In this document: piece after piece, positions 44,079 through 52,919 of the stretch | Position numbering within the stretch: position 1 is the stretch's first letter | How the letters are laid out: the number at the start of each line of letters is the position of its first letter | Assembly: GCA_036013055.1 (NCBI GenBank) | Contig: DASCQM010000012.1 | Location: 203,630 to 267,629 of the forward strand | Length of the DNA stretch: 64,000 bases | Reading direction: 5' to 3' | DNA from: SHYR01 sp036013055 | Lineage (GTDB): Bacteria; Chloroflexota; Dehalococcoidia; UBA2979 | Program-made: the position numbers and the translations under genes | The notes under the pieces: generated by a model | Seen by the model: only the letters and a program-made list of their open reading frames with translations | Told to the model about the DNA's origin: nothing | Database searches by the model: none

Positions 44079-46442
44079 ATGACGACTGATACCCCCTCGA
44101 CCGAGGACGAGCAGACCGCCGCTGCTGGCGCGCTCAGCGGCGTGCAGCGGTTCGGCGTGCGCGGCATGACCTGCGCCTCGTGCGTGCGTCGCGTCGAGCG
44201 TGCCGTCGCTGCGCTGCCGGGCGTCGAGGACGCCGCGGTCAACCTCGCGACGGAGGAGGTCTCCTTCGTCGTGCCGCAGTCGTTGCCGCTACCGGCGCTG
44301 CAGCAGGCCGTTGATAAGGCGGGCTACTCGCTGCGCGTCCCCGGTGAGGATGAGTCGCCGGACAGCGCGCGCGACCAGCTCACGGCAGAGCGGCAGGCCG
44401 AGTATGAATCGCTCCGTGGTCGCACGATCTTCGCGCTCTCGCTGGCCGCGATCCTCGTGGTGTCGATGCAACTGACGCACTTCACGCCGCTGGGAGATGT
44501 CCCGCTGCGCATCCTGCACCCGCTCTTCTTCGTGCTCGCGCTGCCAGTCCAGTTCTGGGCGGGGTGGCGGTTCTACGAGGGTGCATGGAAGGTCGGCCGC
44601 CACGGCGGGACCGACATGAACACGCTGATCGCGGTCGGCACGTCCGCCGCGTTTGGCTACTCGGTCGTCGCGACCTCCGCACCGAGCGTCTTCACCTCGG
44701 TCGAGGGGCTTGAGGGAGCCGTCTACTTCGACACGGCCGCCGCGATCATCGGCCTCGTGCTACTCGGTCGCACGCTCGAGGCACGCGCAAAGACGCAGAC
44801 CTCGGAGGCTGTCGCACGCCTGATCGGATTGCGCCCGCAGCGCGCTCGCATCCTCGAGGAGGGTGAGGAGTACGAGATCCCGATCGCCGCCGTACAGCCG
44901 GATGACGTCGTGATCGTGAAGCCGAGCGAGCAGATCGCCGTCGACGGCGTCGTGATCAGCGGCGCGTCGAGCGTCGACGAGTCGATGCTCACCGGCGAGT
45001 CGGTACCCGTCCAGAAGGTCGACGGCGACTCAGTCTTCGGAGCGACGATCAACACCACGGGCCTGCTGCACATCCGCGCGACGGCCGTCGGTGCCGACTC
45101 CGCGCTGGCGCGCATCATTCAGCTCGTCGAAGAAGCACAGGGCTCGAAGGCACCGATCCAGAAGCTGGCCGACCAGATCGCGGCGGTCTTTGTGCCGACC
45201 GTCTTTGCCGTCGCTCTCGTCACGTTCGCTGTGTGGTGGATCTTCGGCCCCGCCCCGGCGATGACGTTTGCGATCCTCAACGCCGTAGCGGTGCTGATCA
45301 TAGCCTGCCCCTGCGCGCTGGGACTCGCCACGCCGACCGCGATCATGGTCGGCACGGGGCGCGGGGCGCAGCACGGCATCCTGCTGCGCGACGCAGACGC
45401 CCTGCAGCAGGCGCGCGGCATCGACGTGGTCGTGATGGACAAGACCGGCACGATCACCGAGGGGCGCCCGGAGGTTACCGATGTCACGGCGGTCGACGGC
45501 GGACCCGTCGACGACCGCGACCTCGTGCGCCTGGCTGCCTCCGCGGAGCGCGGCTCCGAGCACCCATTCGCGATCGCGCTGCTGCGTGAAGCGGAGCGGC
45601 GCGAGGTGAACGTCGAGGCTCCCGGCGACTTCGAGGCGCTGGTCGGGCGCGGCATCACCGCCAGCGTTGATGGGCACGCGGTGCTCGTCGGCAATCGCGC
45701 ACTGCTCGCGGAGCACGACGTGGCGACCGAAGTGCTTGCGGATGCGGAGGCGGCAGCCGAGTCGCGAGCGCAGACCCCGCTGCTGATCGCCGTCGATGGC
45801 CGCTCGGCCGGGGCGATCGCCGTGGCGGACCGCATGCGCGAATCCACGCCCGCCGCCGTCGAGCGGTTGCGGGCGATGGGTGTCGAGGTCGTGATGCTCA
45901 CCGGCGACCGCCTCGCGACGGCGCGTGCGGTCGCGGCCGAGGCTGGTGTCGACCGCGTCGAGGCCGAGGTGCTGCCGGAGGACAAGTCGCGCATCGTGCA
46001 GGAGCTACAGGCGGAGGGCCACATCGTCGCGATGGTCGGCGACGGCATCAACGACGCTCCGGCGCTCGCTGCCGCGGACGTCGGCATGGCGATCGGCACC
46101 GGCACGGACGTGGCCATGGAGGCCGCCCCGGTGACGCTGATGCGCCCCGACCTCGGCGGCGTCGCGACCGCGATCTCGCTCTCCCGCCAGACGATGCGGA
46201 CGATGTACCAGAACCTCGGCTGGGCGTTCGGCTACAACCTCGCGCTGATCCCGGTCGCGGCGGGGGCGGGCTATCTGCTGTTCGGCGTGATCCTCGACGG
46301 CGCTGACGTGCCGGGCGTGCTCCAGCCGATCTTCGGCGAGCAGGGGTTCCTCAACCCGATCATCGCCGCGGCGGCCATGGCGTCCAGCTCGGTCTCGGTG
46401 ATGACGAACTCGCTGCGACTGCGTCGCGCCCGCATCGACTAG
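44079..46442 (+). CDS. copA: Copper-exporting P1B-type ATPase CopA
   Basis: 787 residues. One N-terminal heavy-metal-associated domain has GMTCASC (Cys32 and Cys35). It is followed by eight expected membrane segments with the CPC ion-binding motif (IACPCALGLATP, Cys410/Cys412), the phosphorylation site DKTGT (Asp454), TGES in the actuator domain (SMLTGESVPVQ), SEHPFAIAL in the nucleotide domain, and the hinge MVGDGINDAPAL. The N-terminal CPC-type architecture fits Cu(I) export. Adjacent csoR and its operator support copper as substrate. Convergent with the GNAT gene, 7 bp apart. Confidence 0.96.
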   Translation: MTTDTPSTEDEQTAAAGALSGVQRFGVRGMTCASCVRRVERAVAALPGVEDAAVNLATEEVSFVVPQSLPLPALQQAVDKAGYSLRVPGEDESPDSARDQLTAERQAEYESLRGRTIFALSLAAILVVSMQLTHFTPLGDVPLRILHPLFFVLALPVQFWAGWRFYEGAWKVGRHGGTDMNTLIAVGTSAAFGYSVVATSAPSVFTSVEGLEGAVYFDTAAAIIGLVLLGRTLEARAKTQTSEAVARLIGLRPQRARILEEGEEYEIPIAAVQPDDVVIVKPSEQIAVDGVVISGASSVDESMLTGESVPVQKVDGDSVFGATINTTGLLHIRATAVGADSALARIIQLVEEAQGSKAPIQKLADQIAAVFVPTVFAVALVTFAVWWIFGPAPAMTFAILNAVAVLIIACPCALGLATPTAIMVGTGRGAQHGILLRDADALQQARGIDVVVMDKTGTITEGRPEVTDVTAVDGGPVDDRDLVRLAASAERGSEHPFAIALLREAERREVNVEAPGDFEALVGRGITASVDGHAVLVGNRALLAEHDVATEVLADAEAAAESRAQTPLLIAVDGRSAGAIAVADRMRESTPAAVERLRAMGVEVVMLTGDRLATARAVAAEAGVDRVEAEVLPEDKSRIVQELQAEGHIVAMVGDGINDAPALAAADVGMAIGTGTDVAMEAAPVTLMRPDLGGVATAISLSRQTMRTMYQNLGWAFGYNLALIPVAAGAGYLLFGVILDGADVPGVLQPIFGEQGFLNPIIAAAAMASSSVSVMTNSLRLRRARID

Positions 46443-46449
46443 CGCGCCG

Positions 46450-47169
46450 CTAGCGCGTATTTGCCGGCATCAGCGCTTCAAGGCGCTGCAACTGCTGGCC
46501 TGCCGCATCGAAGTTCGATGGGTCGAGCCACGCCTCGAGCGCCGCTCGGATCGCCGGCCACTCGCTATCGACGATCGAGAACCAGGCGTTGTCGCGGCTG
46601 CGGCCCTTCATCACGATCGCCTGCTGAAAGGTGCCCTCGTAGCGGAATCCGAGCCGCTCAGCGGCCGCGCGCGAGGGCATGTTGTAGCTGTCGCACTTCC
46701 ACTCGTAGCGACGGTAGCCCAGCTCCTCGAACGCGCGGTACATCATCAGGTACATCGCCTCGGTCGCCGCGGCGGTGCGCTGGAGCGCGGGCGAGTAGCT
46801 GAGGTGGCCGACCTCGATCACGCCCATCGGCGGTTCGATGCGCAGGTAGCTCGCGACGCCCAGCGCCCGCTCCGTCTGGCGGTCGATGATCGCGAAGAAG
46901 AGCGGGTCCTCGCCATCCTCGACGGACTCGACCCACGCCGCGTACTGCTCCGTCGACGCGAACGGGCCGTAGGGCAGGTAGGTCCAGTTGCGCCCCTCGC
47001 TGTCTGCGATGTTGGCGGCGTGGATCTGCTCCGCGTGCAGTGACGCGCGCAGCGGTTCGAGGCGGCAGAGGCGGCCCTCGAACGGCGTCCGCGACGGTGG
47101 CGTCGCGTCGCTCCAGTCGGTCAGCGGCGGGCCGATCGGCTGTCCGAGGTCGTTCGTGCGTTCGGCCAC
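46450..47169 (-). CDS. GNAT family N-acetyltransferase (RimJ/RimL-like)
   Basis: 239 residues. FEGRLCRLEPLRASLHAEQI at the start, FFAIIDRQTERALGVASYLR, VIEVGHLSYSPALQRTAAATEA (acetyl-CoA-binding region), YEWKCDSYNMPSRAAAERLGF (motif B) and EGTFQQAIVMKGRSRDNAWF are typical of GNATs that resemble RimJ/RimL. The GTG at 47169 has GGAG about 7 nt upstream and is preferred to longer frames, which run into the divergent MFS promoter. The acetyl acceptor is unknown. Confidence 0.88.
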   Translation of the reverse strand: MAERTNDLGQPIGPPLTDWSDATPPSRTPFEGRLCRLEPLRASLHAEQIHAANIADSEGRNWTYLPYGPFASTEQYAAWVESVEDGEDPLFFAIIDRQTERALGVASYLRIEPPMGVIEVGHLSYSPALQRTAAATEAMYLMMYRAFEELGYRRYEWKCDSYNMPSRAAAERLGFRYEGTFQQAIVMKGRSRDNAWFSIVDSEWPAIRAALEAWLDPSNFDAAGQQLQRLEALMPANTR

Positions 47170-47324
47170 GGCAATGCTCCGTCCATCGGTAGCGCAGTCT
47201 TGACGGCGCAGTCGAGGGTGCGTCCGAGGGGGCATCGTGCGGTACCGGCGCTCCGTGGGCAATGCGCTCGTGGCGAACGACGCCGTACCATCGCTCGCCA
47301 TGGGCACAAACGCGGGACACAGCG

Positions 47325-48599
47325 GTGGCTGAGCCGTCGCAACGACGGGTGACGGTGCTGCCGGGCGGGCGAGCACTACCGCCTCGTGGGCTCTACCTCG
47401 CGCTGGCGGCGATCCAGGGCTTCGCGATGTACGCGATGTTCATTACCTACGGCGTCTACGTCGTCCGTGAGGCGGGTCTCGACCCGTTGCAGCTCGTGCT
47501 CGCGGGCACGGCGCTTGAGGCGGCGGTCTTCATCGCCGAAATACCGACGGGCGTCGTTGCCGACGTCTACAGTCGCCGCCTCTCCATGATCATCGGGCTC
47601 ACGGTCTCGGGCGTTGGCTTTGCGCTAATGGGCGCGTCACCGACGTTCCTCTGGATCGCCGGAGGGCAGGCTGTCTGGGGCGTCGGCTGGACGTTCATCA
47701 GCGGCGCGCAGCAGGCGTGGCTCGCCGATGAGGTTGGCGAGGCAGACGCCGCACCGATCTACCTGCGCGCGACGCAGCTCACGCAGGTCGCCCGGCTGCT
47801 GGCGATCCCCGTCGGTGTCGCCATCGCGTCGCGCTCGCTGCAGTTGCCGTACTTCTTCGCCGCGGCGATCCATGGGGCGCTGGTCGTGTTGCTGATGCTG
47901 ACGATGGCGGAGCGCGGTTTTGCGCCGGCGGCGCGCGGTGAGCGCAGCACGTGGAGCGCGCTCGGCAGCACGCTGCGCGCGGGCCTCGGTGCTGTCCGCG
48001 GACGTCCGACGCTGCTCACGATCCTCGTGATCGCGGTGCTCTACGGCGCGTCGAGCGAGGCGACGGACCGTCTCGGATCGCTGCTGCTGCTCGACGTGAT
48101 CGGGTTGCCCGACGCGCTCGACGAGGTCGTCTGGTTCGGCGTGATCGGAGCCGTCGCGCTGCTCGGCGGAATTGCCGTCACCGGACTTGCCGGTCGCGCT
48201 GTCGAGAGTGGCGATCCGCGTCCGATCGTCGGCACGTTGCTCGCGCTGACGGCTGTGCTGACCGGCGCGTCGTTCGTCTTCGCCTTCACCACGAGCATCT
48301 GGCTGGCGATCGGCGCTTACTGGGTCGCGCAGTGGGTGCGCATCGCGATCGACCCGCTGACGCTGATCTGGCTCAACCGCGGACTCGACCCCGCTTCGCG
48401 GGCGACCGTGCTCTCGATGCTCGGGCAGTCGGATGCGCTGGGCCAGACCGCTGGCGGGCCCGTGCTCGGCTTGATCGGCACGCTGCGCACCGTGCGGGCG
48501 GCGCTGACCGCTGTCGGCGTGATCCTGCTGCCGACGCTGGCGCTCTACGCGCGCGAACTCAGCCGCCGTCAGCCCTCGGAGCGGCCGCCGGCCAGCTAG
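47325..48599 (+). CDS. MFS transporter
   Basis: About 424 residues with roughly twelve membrane segments: GLYLALAAIQGFAMYAMF, VFIAEIPTGVVADVYSRRLS (loop 2-3 motif) and GQAVWGVGWTFISGAQQAWL. The sequence resembles the tetracycline/multidrug-like MFS_1 group. GTG 47325 starts close to the conserved region; an upstream ATG at 47262 in frame would add 21 residues and overlap the GNAT promoter. Substrate unknown. Confidence 0.85.
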   Translation: MAEPSQRRVTVLPGGRALPPRGLYLALAAIQGFAMYAMFITYGVYVVREAGLDPLQLVLAGTALEAAVFIAEIPTGVVADVYSRRLSMIIGLTVSGVGFALMGASPTFLWIAGGQAVWGVGWTFISGAQQAWLADEVGEADAAPIYLRATQLTQVARLLAIPVGVAIASRSLQLPYFFAAAIHGALVVLLMLTMAERGFAPAARGERSTWSALGSTLRAGLGAVRGRPTLLTILVIAVLYGASSEATDRLGSLLLLDVIGLPDALDEVVWFGVIGAVALLGGIAVTGLAGRAVESGDPRPIVGTLLALTAVLTGASFVFAFTTSIWLAIGAYWVAQWVRIAIDPLTLIWLNRGLDPASRATVLSMLGQSDALGQTAGGPVLGLIGTLRTVRAALTAVGVILLPTLALYARELSRRQPSERPPAS

Positions 48600-48633
48600 A
48601 GCGCGCAGCCTACTCCGCCGCGTGACCCGTGCG

Positions 48634-49236
48634 TCACGCGGGCAGCGGCGTCAGCCACGACGCGAGTACCTCCGAGGGCGCATCGCTCTCCTCGAGGTCG
48701 CGCAGCAGCCGTCGTACGTCGGCGCTCGAGCGCAGGCGAATCAAGCGCTCGACGCCCGCCGCAGCGAGCCGCTCGCGCTGACGGGGCTCCGAGCTCCGAC
48801 GCCAGCGCGCCGTGTAGAGCAGGAAGGCCGGGTAGTCGCGCATCGGCTCCCAGTCAGGGCCGGCACGGCAATCCCTCGGCAGCCGCCAGATCTGCCGTCC
48901 GAAGCGGATCTTCAAGCTGCGCAGCACCAGCCGCCAGACGCAGAGCGCCGGTGGCAGGCTCATCTGCACGACGAGGTCGGCGGCCGGCGCGCGGATCTCC
49001 ACGGTGCTGCCGAAGTTGCCCGCCAGCAGCCACGCGGGCGGCTCGATCAGCCCTTCGACGCGAGCGCGCCATGCCTCATCCGGCGGCTCCTGCCAGCCAG
49101 CGCCCCAGAACTCGTCATCGAGGTCGACGAACGGAATCTCAAGCGCCTCTGCCAGCGTCGCCCCGAGCGAGGACTTCCCCGCGCCCGAGTTGCCGACCAC
49201 CATCACGCGTCGAAAGCCAGTCTGGACGTCGGACAT
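48634..49236 (-). CDS. P-loop kinase-like protein (topology modulation/adenylate kinase-like)
   Basis: 200 residues. The Walker A motif is VMVVGNSGAGKSSLGATLAE (residues about 11-30), followed by IPFVDLDDEFWGAGWQ and WLLAGNFGSTVEIRAPAADL, as in small AAA_17/AAA_18 kinase-like proteins annotated as topology modulation or adenylate kinase-like. The middle contains WRLVLRSLKIRFGRQIWRLP, and the lid is Arg-rich. The substrate is unknown. ATG 49236 starts just before the conserved core. Convergent with an MFS gene. Confidence 0.78.
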   Translation of the reverse strand: MSDVQTGFRRVMVVGNSGAGKSSLGATLAEALEIPFVDLDDEFWGAGWQEPPDEAWRARVEGLIEPPAWLLAGNFGSTVEIRAPAADLVVQMSLPPALCVWRLVLRSLKIRFGRQIWRLPRDCRAGPDWEPMRDYPAFLLYTARWRRSSEPRQRERLAAAGVERLIRLRSSADVRRLLRDLEESDAPSEVLASWLTPLPA

Positions 49237-49310
49237 CGGGCCTCCGCGAGCGCCGGGGCGGAACATCGTACTCGCTGCGCGAGTTGGCAGACTGTTGTCA
49301 GGAATAGTAG

Positions 49311-49346
49311 TTGTAGCTTACGTAAGTGACAGCTTACTATTTGGAC
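49311..49346 (+). promoter_or_regulatory. Predicted self-regulated, leaderless promoter of the ArsR-SRPBCC unit
   Basis: A -10-like TACTAT (49335-49340) lies so that transcription would start at or near ATG 49347, giving a leaderless message; no ribosome site is visible. The weak -35 TTGTAG (49311-49316) is 18 bp upstream. The spacer holds a palindrome CTTACGTAAG (49317-49326) and another inverted pair GTAAG/CTTAC (49322-49326, 49333-49337), so three half-sites overlap the promoter, a good place for ArsR autorepression. All inferred from sequence. Confidence 0.55.
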
Positions 49347-49670
49347 ATGGACACCGCTCTGCAAGCCATCGTCGAACCGAGGCGTCGCGCCATCCTGCAG
49401 CTGATCCGCGAGGACGAGCTGCCATCGGGTGAGATCGCTTCGCACTTCGAGGTGACGCGACCGGCGATCTCACAGCACCTGCGTGTGCTGCGGGAGGCGG
49501 GGCTGGTGACCGAACGACGGCAGGGAACAAAGCGCCTCTATCGGGCACGGCCGGAGGGCCTGTCCGAGATCCGGGCGTATTTGAATTCGTTCTGGGGCTT
49601 CCGCCTCAACGCGCTCAAGCTCGAGGCGGAACAAGCGGAGCGAGCGAGGGGGACTACCAATGACGACTGA
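49347..49670 (+). CDS. ArsR family winged-helix transcriptional regulator
   Basis: 107 residues. MDTALQAIVEPRRRAILQLI at the N-terminus is typical of this ArsR subgroup (compare the ALADPTRR motif). The DNA-binding helix is SGEIASHFEVTRPAISQHLR, with the wing in LVTERRQGTKRLYRA. No metal-binding Cys motif is present. It overlaps the SRPBCC gene by 11 bp, a common pairing of ArsR with AHSA1-like proteins, in which the regulator controls its partner. ATG 49347 is preferred to GTG 49326, which would lie inside the promoter. Confidence 0.9.
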   Translation: MDTALQAIVEPRRRAILQLIREDELPSGEIASHFEVTRPAISQHLRVLREAGLVTERRQGTKRLYRARPEGLSEIRAYLNSFWGFRLNALKLEAEQAERARGTTNDD

Positions 49671-50097
49671 GGCAACAGCAATCGAACGTGAGGTCCGCAT
49701 CGAGGCTTCGCCCGAGACGGTGTTCGGGTTCTTGATCGAGTCCGACAAGATGGAGCCCTGGATGGGCTCCAACGTGACGCTGGACCCGACGCCCGGCGGC
49801 ATCTACCGCTGCGACATCAACGGTCGCGACATCGCCGCTGGCGAATTCGTTGAGGTGACGCCGCACTCGCGCGTCGTCTACACGTGGGGCTGGGAGGGCA
49901 GTCCGATCGAGCCCGGCAGCAGCACGGTCGAGATCACGCTGACCGCCGATGGCGACGCAACCATCGTCAAGCTCGTGCACAGCGACATTCCCGCTCCGGC
50001 GCGCGAGGAGCACGGCCAGGGCTGGGAGCTCTACCTCGGCCGGCTCGCCGTCGCGGCCACCGGTGGTGACCCCGGCGCCGATCCGAACATGGCGTAG
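49660..50097 (+). CDS. SRPBCC (AHSA1/START-like) domain protein
   Basis: 145 residues of the Bet v1-like ligand-binding fold. IEREVRIEASPETVFGFLIE (typical start), MEPWMGSNVTLDPTPGGIYR, VYTWGWEGSPIEPGSSTVEI and LVHSDIPAPAREEHGQGWEL are clear. These proteins bind hydrophobic ligands or act as cyclases or hydrolases; the role is unknown. Translationally coupled to the ArsR gene. A GC hairpin and the VOC gene follow. Confidence 0.9.
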   Translation: MTTEATAIEREVRIEASPETVFGFLIESDKMEPWMGSNVTLDPTPGGIYRCDINGRDIAAGEFVEVTPHSRVVYTWGWEGSPIEPGSSTVEITLTADGDATIVKLVHSDIPAPAREEHGQGWELYLGRLAVAATGGDPGADPNMA

Positions 50098-50116
50098 GAT
50101 CTTCGGATAGCGGTAT

Positions 50117-50136
50117 GGGCGGGGGCGTCCCCGCCC
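50117..50136 (+). other. GC hairpin in the leader of the VOC gene
   Basis: GGGCGGGG (50117-50124) pairs with CCCCGCCC (50129-50136) around a 4-nt loop. It lies just upstream of the GAGGAGGGG ribosome site of the VOC gene at 50153. It may act as an attenuator or processing site. There is no U-tract, so a terminator is unlikely. Confidence 0.45.
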
Positions 50137-50152
50137 GCGAGGAGGGGAACTC

Positions 50153-50512
50153 ATGCCGAATCCAGTGGTGCATTTCGAGGTCCTGGGCAGTGACGGCCCG
50201 GCACTCCAGGCCTTCTACTCGAAGGCCTTCGACTGGCAGATCGACGCGGACAACCCGATGAACTACGGCCTCGTCGACAATGCCGACGAGGGCATCGGCG
50301 GTGGCATCGCCGCGCGCGAGAGCGCTGACGATCCCGGCGTGATGTTCTATATCGAGGTGCCCGACATCAACGAGGCTTTGCAGGCGGTCGGTGCTGCGGG
50401 CGGGAAGACCGTCCAGGAGCTGACCGAGATCCCGGGCATGGTGATCATGGCCCAGTTCGCGGATCCGGACGGCAACGTGATCGGTCTCGTTCAGGCCGGC
50501 AGCGACGGCTAG
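50153..50512 (+). CDS. VOC family protein (glyoxalase-like)
   Basis: 119 residues. One vicinal-oxygen-chelate module pair: VHFEVLGSDGPALQAFYSKAF, GIGGGIAARESADDPGVMFY, VPDINEALQAVGAAGGKTV and MVIMAQFADPDGNVIGLVQ. The ending FADPDGNVIGL is a standard VOC signature. The enzyme role is unknown. Strong GAGGAGGGG ribosome site. Probably in the same unit as the SRPBCC gene. Confidence 0.9.
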   Translation: MPNPVVHFEVLGSDGPALQAFYSKAFDWQIDADNPMNYGLVDNADEGIGGGIAARESADDPGVMFYIEVPDINEALQAVGAAGGKTVQELTEIPGMVIMAQFADPDGNVIGLVQAGSDG

Positions 50513-50546
50513 CCGGAACCTTCGACGCCATCGTTCGTAGCTGAAT

Positions 50547-50573
50547 GTGCGGGCGCGAGTCTCGCGCCCGCAC
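50547..50573 (+). terminator. Terminator-like hairpin after the VOC gene
   Basis: A perfect 12-bp stem, GTGCGGGCGCGA with TCGCGCCCGCAC, around a GTC loop. It lies 34 bp after the VOC stop and about 100 bp before the next gene. There is no clear T-run, so efficiency is uncertain. Confidence 0.6.
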
Positions 50574-50676
50574 CGGCGCACGCCCATCGTTCGGCCCGAC
50601 GACCGCAAATGCGTTTGACGTCCTCGGTCCGCGTCCGTACTGTCGCGGCGACTGAGCGCACCGGAAGGGGACCCGG

Positions 50677-51618
50677 GTGCCGTTAGACGCGCAGGCGCGA
50701 GCCTTGCTCGATGCGGCTGCGGCGTTGAATTCGCCGCCGCTCGGTAGCCTCACGCCTGAGCAGACGCGCGCCGCCGGCAGAGCCGGAGCCCAGCCCGCCG
50801 CCAATCCCGAGCCGGTACATCGCATCGAGAATCGCACGATCCCCGGCCCCGCAGGCGAGACCCCGGTGCGCGTCTACACGCCGTCCGGCGACCCCGACTT
50901 GCCGCTGCTCGTCTACTTCCACGGCGGTGGCTGGGTGATCGGCGACCTCGACATGGAAGACGTCGCGCATCGCTCGATCGCCAACCAGGTCGGCTGCGTG
51001 ATCGTTTCGGTCGACTACCGGCTCGCCCCGGAGCATCCCTTCCCGGCCGCAATCGACGATTGCTACGCGGCGACTGTCTGGGCCGCCGAGCACGCCGCTG
51101 AGCTGGGTGCTGACCCGACCCGCGTCGCCGTCGGCGGTTGGTCGGCGGGGGGCAATCTCGCGGCCGTCGTCGCCCAGCTCGCGCGCGACCGCGGCGGTCC
51201 GGCGCTGCAGCACCAGGTGCTGGTCTGTCCGGTCGTCGATCACTACTCGCGCGCCAGCGAGCTGCCCTCGTACAGCGACAACGCCGATGGCTACATCCTC
51301 ACGCAGACCTCGATGATCTGGTTCTGGGATCACTACCTCGGCGCGGATGGCGACACGTCGAACCCGCTGTCTTCGCCGCTACAGGCCGCAGACCTCAGCG
51401 GCCTGCCCCCGGCGACGCTGCTCACGATGGAGTTCGACCCGCTGCGCGACGAGGGCGCGGCCTACGCGGATCGCCTGCGCGAGGCGGGCGTGCCGGTGAC
51501 GTACCACTGCTATGAGGGCCAGATCCACACCTCGTACAGAAGTTCAACGGTGATCGATGCGGGCAAGACCGTGATCGCGGAGGTCGCTTCAGGCCTCCGT
51601 GCCGCGTTCGCCCGCTGA
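50677..51618 (+). CDS. Alpha/beta hydrolase, hormone-sensitive-lipase-type esterase
   Basis: 313 residues. The HGGG oxyanion-hole motif is in LLVYFHGGGWVIGDLDMED, the nucleophile in VGGWSAGGNLAAVVAQL (Ser in GxSxG, here GWSAG), the acid in FDPLRDEGAAYADRL and the catalytic His in YEGQIHTSY. Length is typical of the HSL/Est family. Probably a carboxylesterase for short or bulky esters. GTG 50677 follows GGAAGGGG. It starts a run of co-directional catabolic genes reaching 55522. Confidence 0.92.
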   Translation: MPLDAQARALLDAAAALNSPPLGSLTPEQTRAAGRAGAQPAANPEPVHRIENRTIPGPAGETPVRVYTPSGDPDLPLLVYFHGGGWVIGDLDMEDVAHRSIANQVGCVIVSVDYRLAPEHPFPAAIDDCYAATVWAAEHAAELGADPTRVAVGGWSAGGNLAAVVAQLARDRGGPALQHQVLVCPVVDHYSRASELPSYSDNADGYILTQTSMIWFWDHYLGADGDTSNPLSSPLQAADLSGLPPATLLTMEFDPLRDEGAAYADRLREAGVPVTYHCYEGQIHTSYRSSTVIDAGKTVIAEVASGLRAAFAR

Positions 51619-51659
51619 GTGGATGCACGAGTGGCCGGCGCGGCCCGAAAGGACCTGTC

Positions 51660-52883
51660 ATGAAGCTTGAGATGTTCCACCTCTGCCCCTACCGCGAGCT
51701 GCCGGAGGACTTCCGCGAGAAGTACCACAGCGTCTGGGTCGACGTGCCGCGGCACCTCTACGACCCGGAGGTCGGCGCACGGCTCTACAACGAGACGCTC
51801 GACGAGCTCGAGTACGCGGCCGCGATGGGCTACGACGGTATTTGCGTCAACGAACACCACCAGAACGCGTACGGCATCATGCCGTCGCCGAACCTGATGG
51901 CCGCCTCCCTCGCCCGCACGACGAAGGACGTCGCGATCATCGTCATGGGCAACTCGATCGCGCTCTACGACCCGCCGACACGCGTCGCCGAGGAGATGGC
52001 GATGCTCGACAACATCAGCGGTGGGCGGCTGGTCTCCGGCTTCCCCGTCGGCACGAGCATGGACTCGAACTATTGCTACGGCGCGAACCCGGCGACCTTC
52101 CGCGACAAGTACTACGAGGCCGAGGAGTTGATCATCAAGGCGTGGACGGAGGAGGAGATGTTCTCCTTCGACGGCAAGTACACGCAGTTGCGGTACGTGA
52201 ACCTCTGGCCGAAACCGCTGCAGAATCCGCACCCGCCTGTCTGGGTGCCCGGTGGTGGCTCGATCGAGACGTGGGGGTGGACTGCGGAACGCGACTACCT
52301 CTACGCCTACCTCTCCTACAGCGGCTTCAAGCGCGGCAAGCAGGTGATGGACGGCTTCTGGAAGGTGATCGAGGAGAAGGGCATTGAGCCCAATCCCTAC
52401 CGCGCAGGCTTCCTCCAGCTCGTCTGCGTCGCCGACAGCGAGCAGGAGGCCGAGGAACGCTACGGCCCGGCGGTCGAGTACTTCTACAACAAGATGCTGC
52501 ACGTCTACCCCGGGTTCGCGGACGCGCCAGGCTACCGCACGCTGGACACGATCAAGGCGGGCCTGCTGGCGCAGACGACGCAGTTCGGGCGCGGCGGGAC
52601 GAACGAGCTGAAGTGGAAGGACATCCTGGCGGCGGGCAACGTTGTTGCTGGCACGCCGGATCAGGTGACGGAGCAACTGGAGGGCGTGATCAGCGACCTC
52701 CACATCGGGCACCTGATGATCCTCAACCAGATCGGCTCTATGGATCACGAGCTGGCGATGCACAACATCAAGAAGACGGCCACTGAGGTCGTTCCGAACC
52801 TGCGCCACCTCTGGCCCGAGTACGAGGACCACTGGTGGCCGCAGCGCGCGATGGTGCGCGACGCGTCCGGCGTGAAGGTCTAG
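51660..52883 (+). CDS. LLM class flavin-dependent monooxygenase (luciferase-like)
   Basis: 407 residues of the bacterial luciferase-like family. DGICVNEHHQNAYGIMPSPN, MGNSIALYDPPTRVAEEMAM, LDNISGGRLVSGFPVGTSMD and PVWVPGGGSIETWGW show the FMN-binding barrel. Such enzymes use reduced flavin and O2 to oxidise ketones, aromatics or N-heterocycles; no separate flavin reductase is nearby. 42 bp after the esterase gene and followed by an alpha/beta hydrolase, VOC and acyl-CoA dehydrogenase, which suggests ring-cleavage or oxidative degradation. Substrate unknown. Confidence 0.9.
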   Translation: MKLEMFHLCPYRELPEDFREKYHSVWVDVPRHLYDPEVGARLYNETLDELEYAAAMGYDGICVNEHHQNAYGIMPSPNLMAASLARTTKDVAIIVMGNSIALYDPPTRVAEEMAMLDNISGGRLVSGFPVGTSMDSNYCYGANPATFRDKYYEAEELIIKAWTEEEMFSFDGKYTQLRYVNLWPKPLQNPHPPVWVPGGGSIETWGWTAERDYLYAYLSYSGFKRGKQVMDGFWKVIEEKGIEPNPYRAGFLQLVCVADSEQEAEERYGPAVEYFYNKMLHVYPGFADAPGYRTLDTIKAGLLAQTTQFGRGGTNELKWKDILAAGNVVAGTPDQVTEQLEGVISDLHIGHLMILNQIGSMDHELAMHNIKKTATEVVPNLRHLWPEYEDHWWPQRAMVRDASGVKV

Positions 52884-52919
52884 CGAGCCCGCGGTAGAGC
52901 GGTCCAGCGAGGGGGTTCC

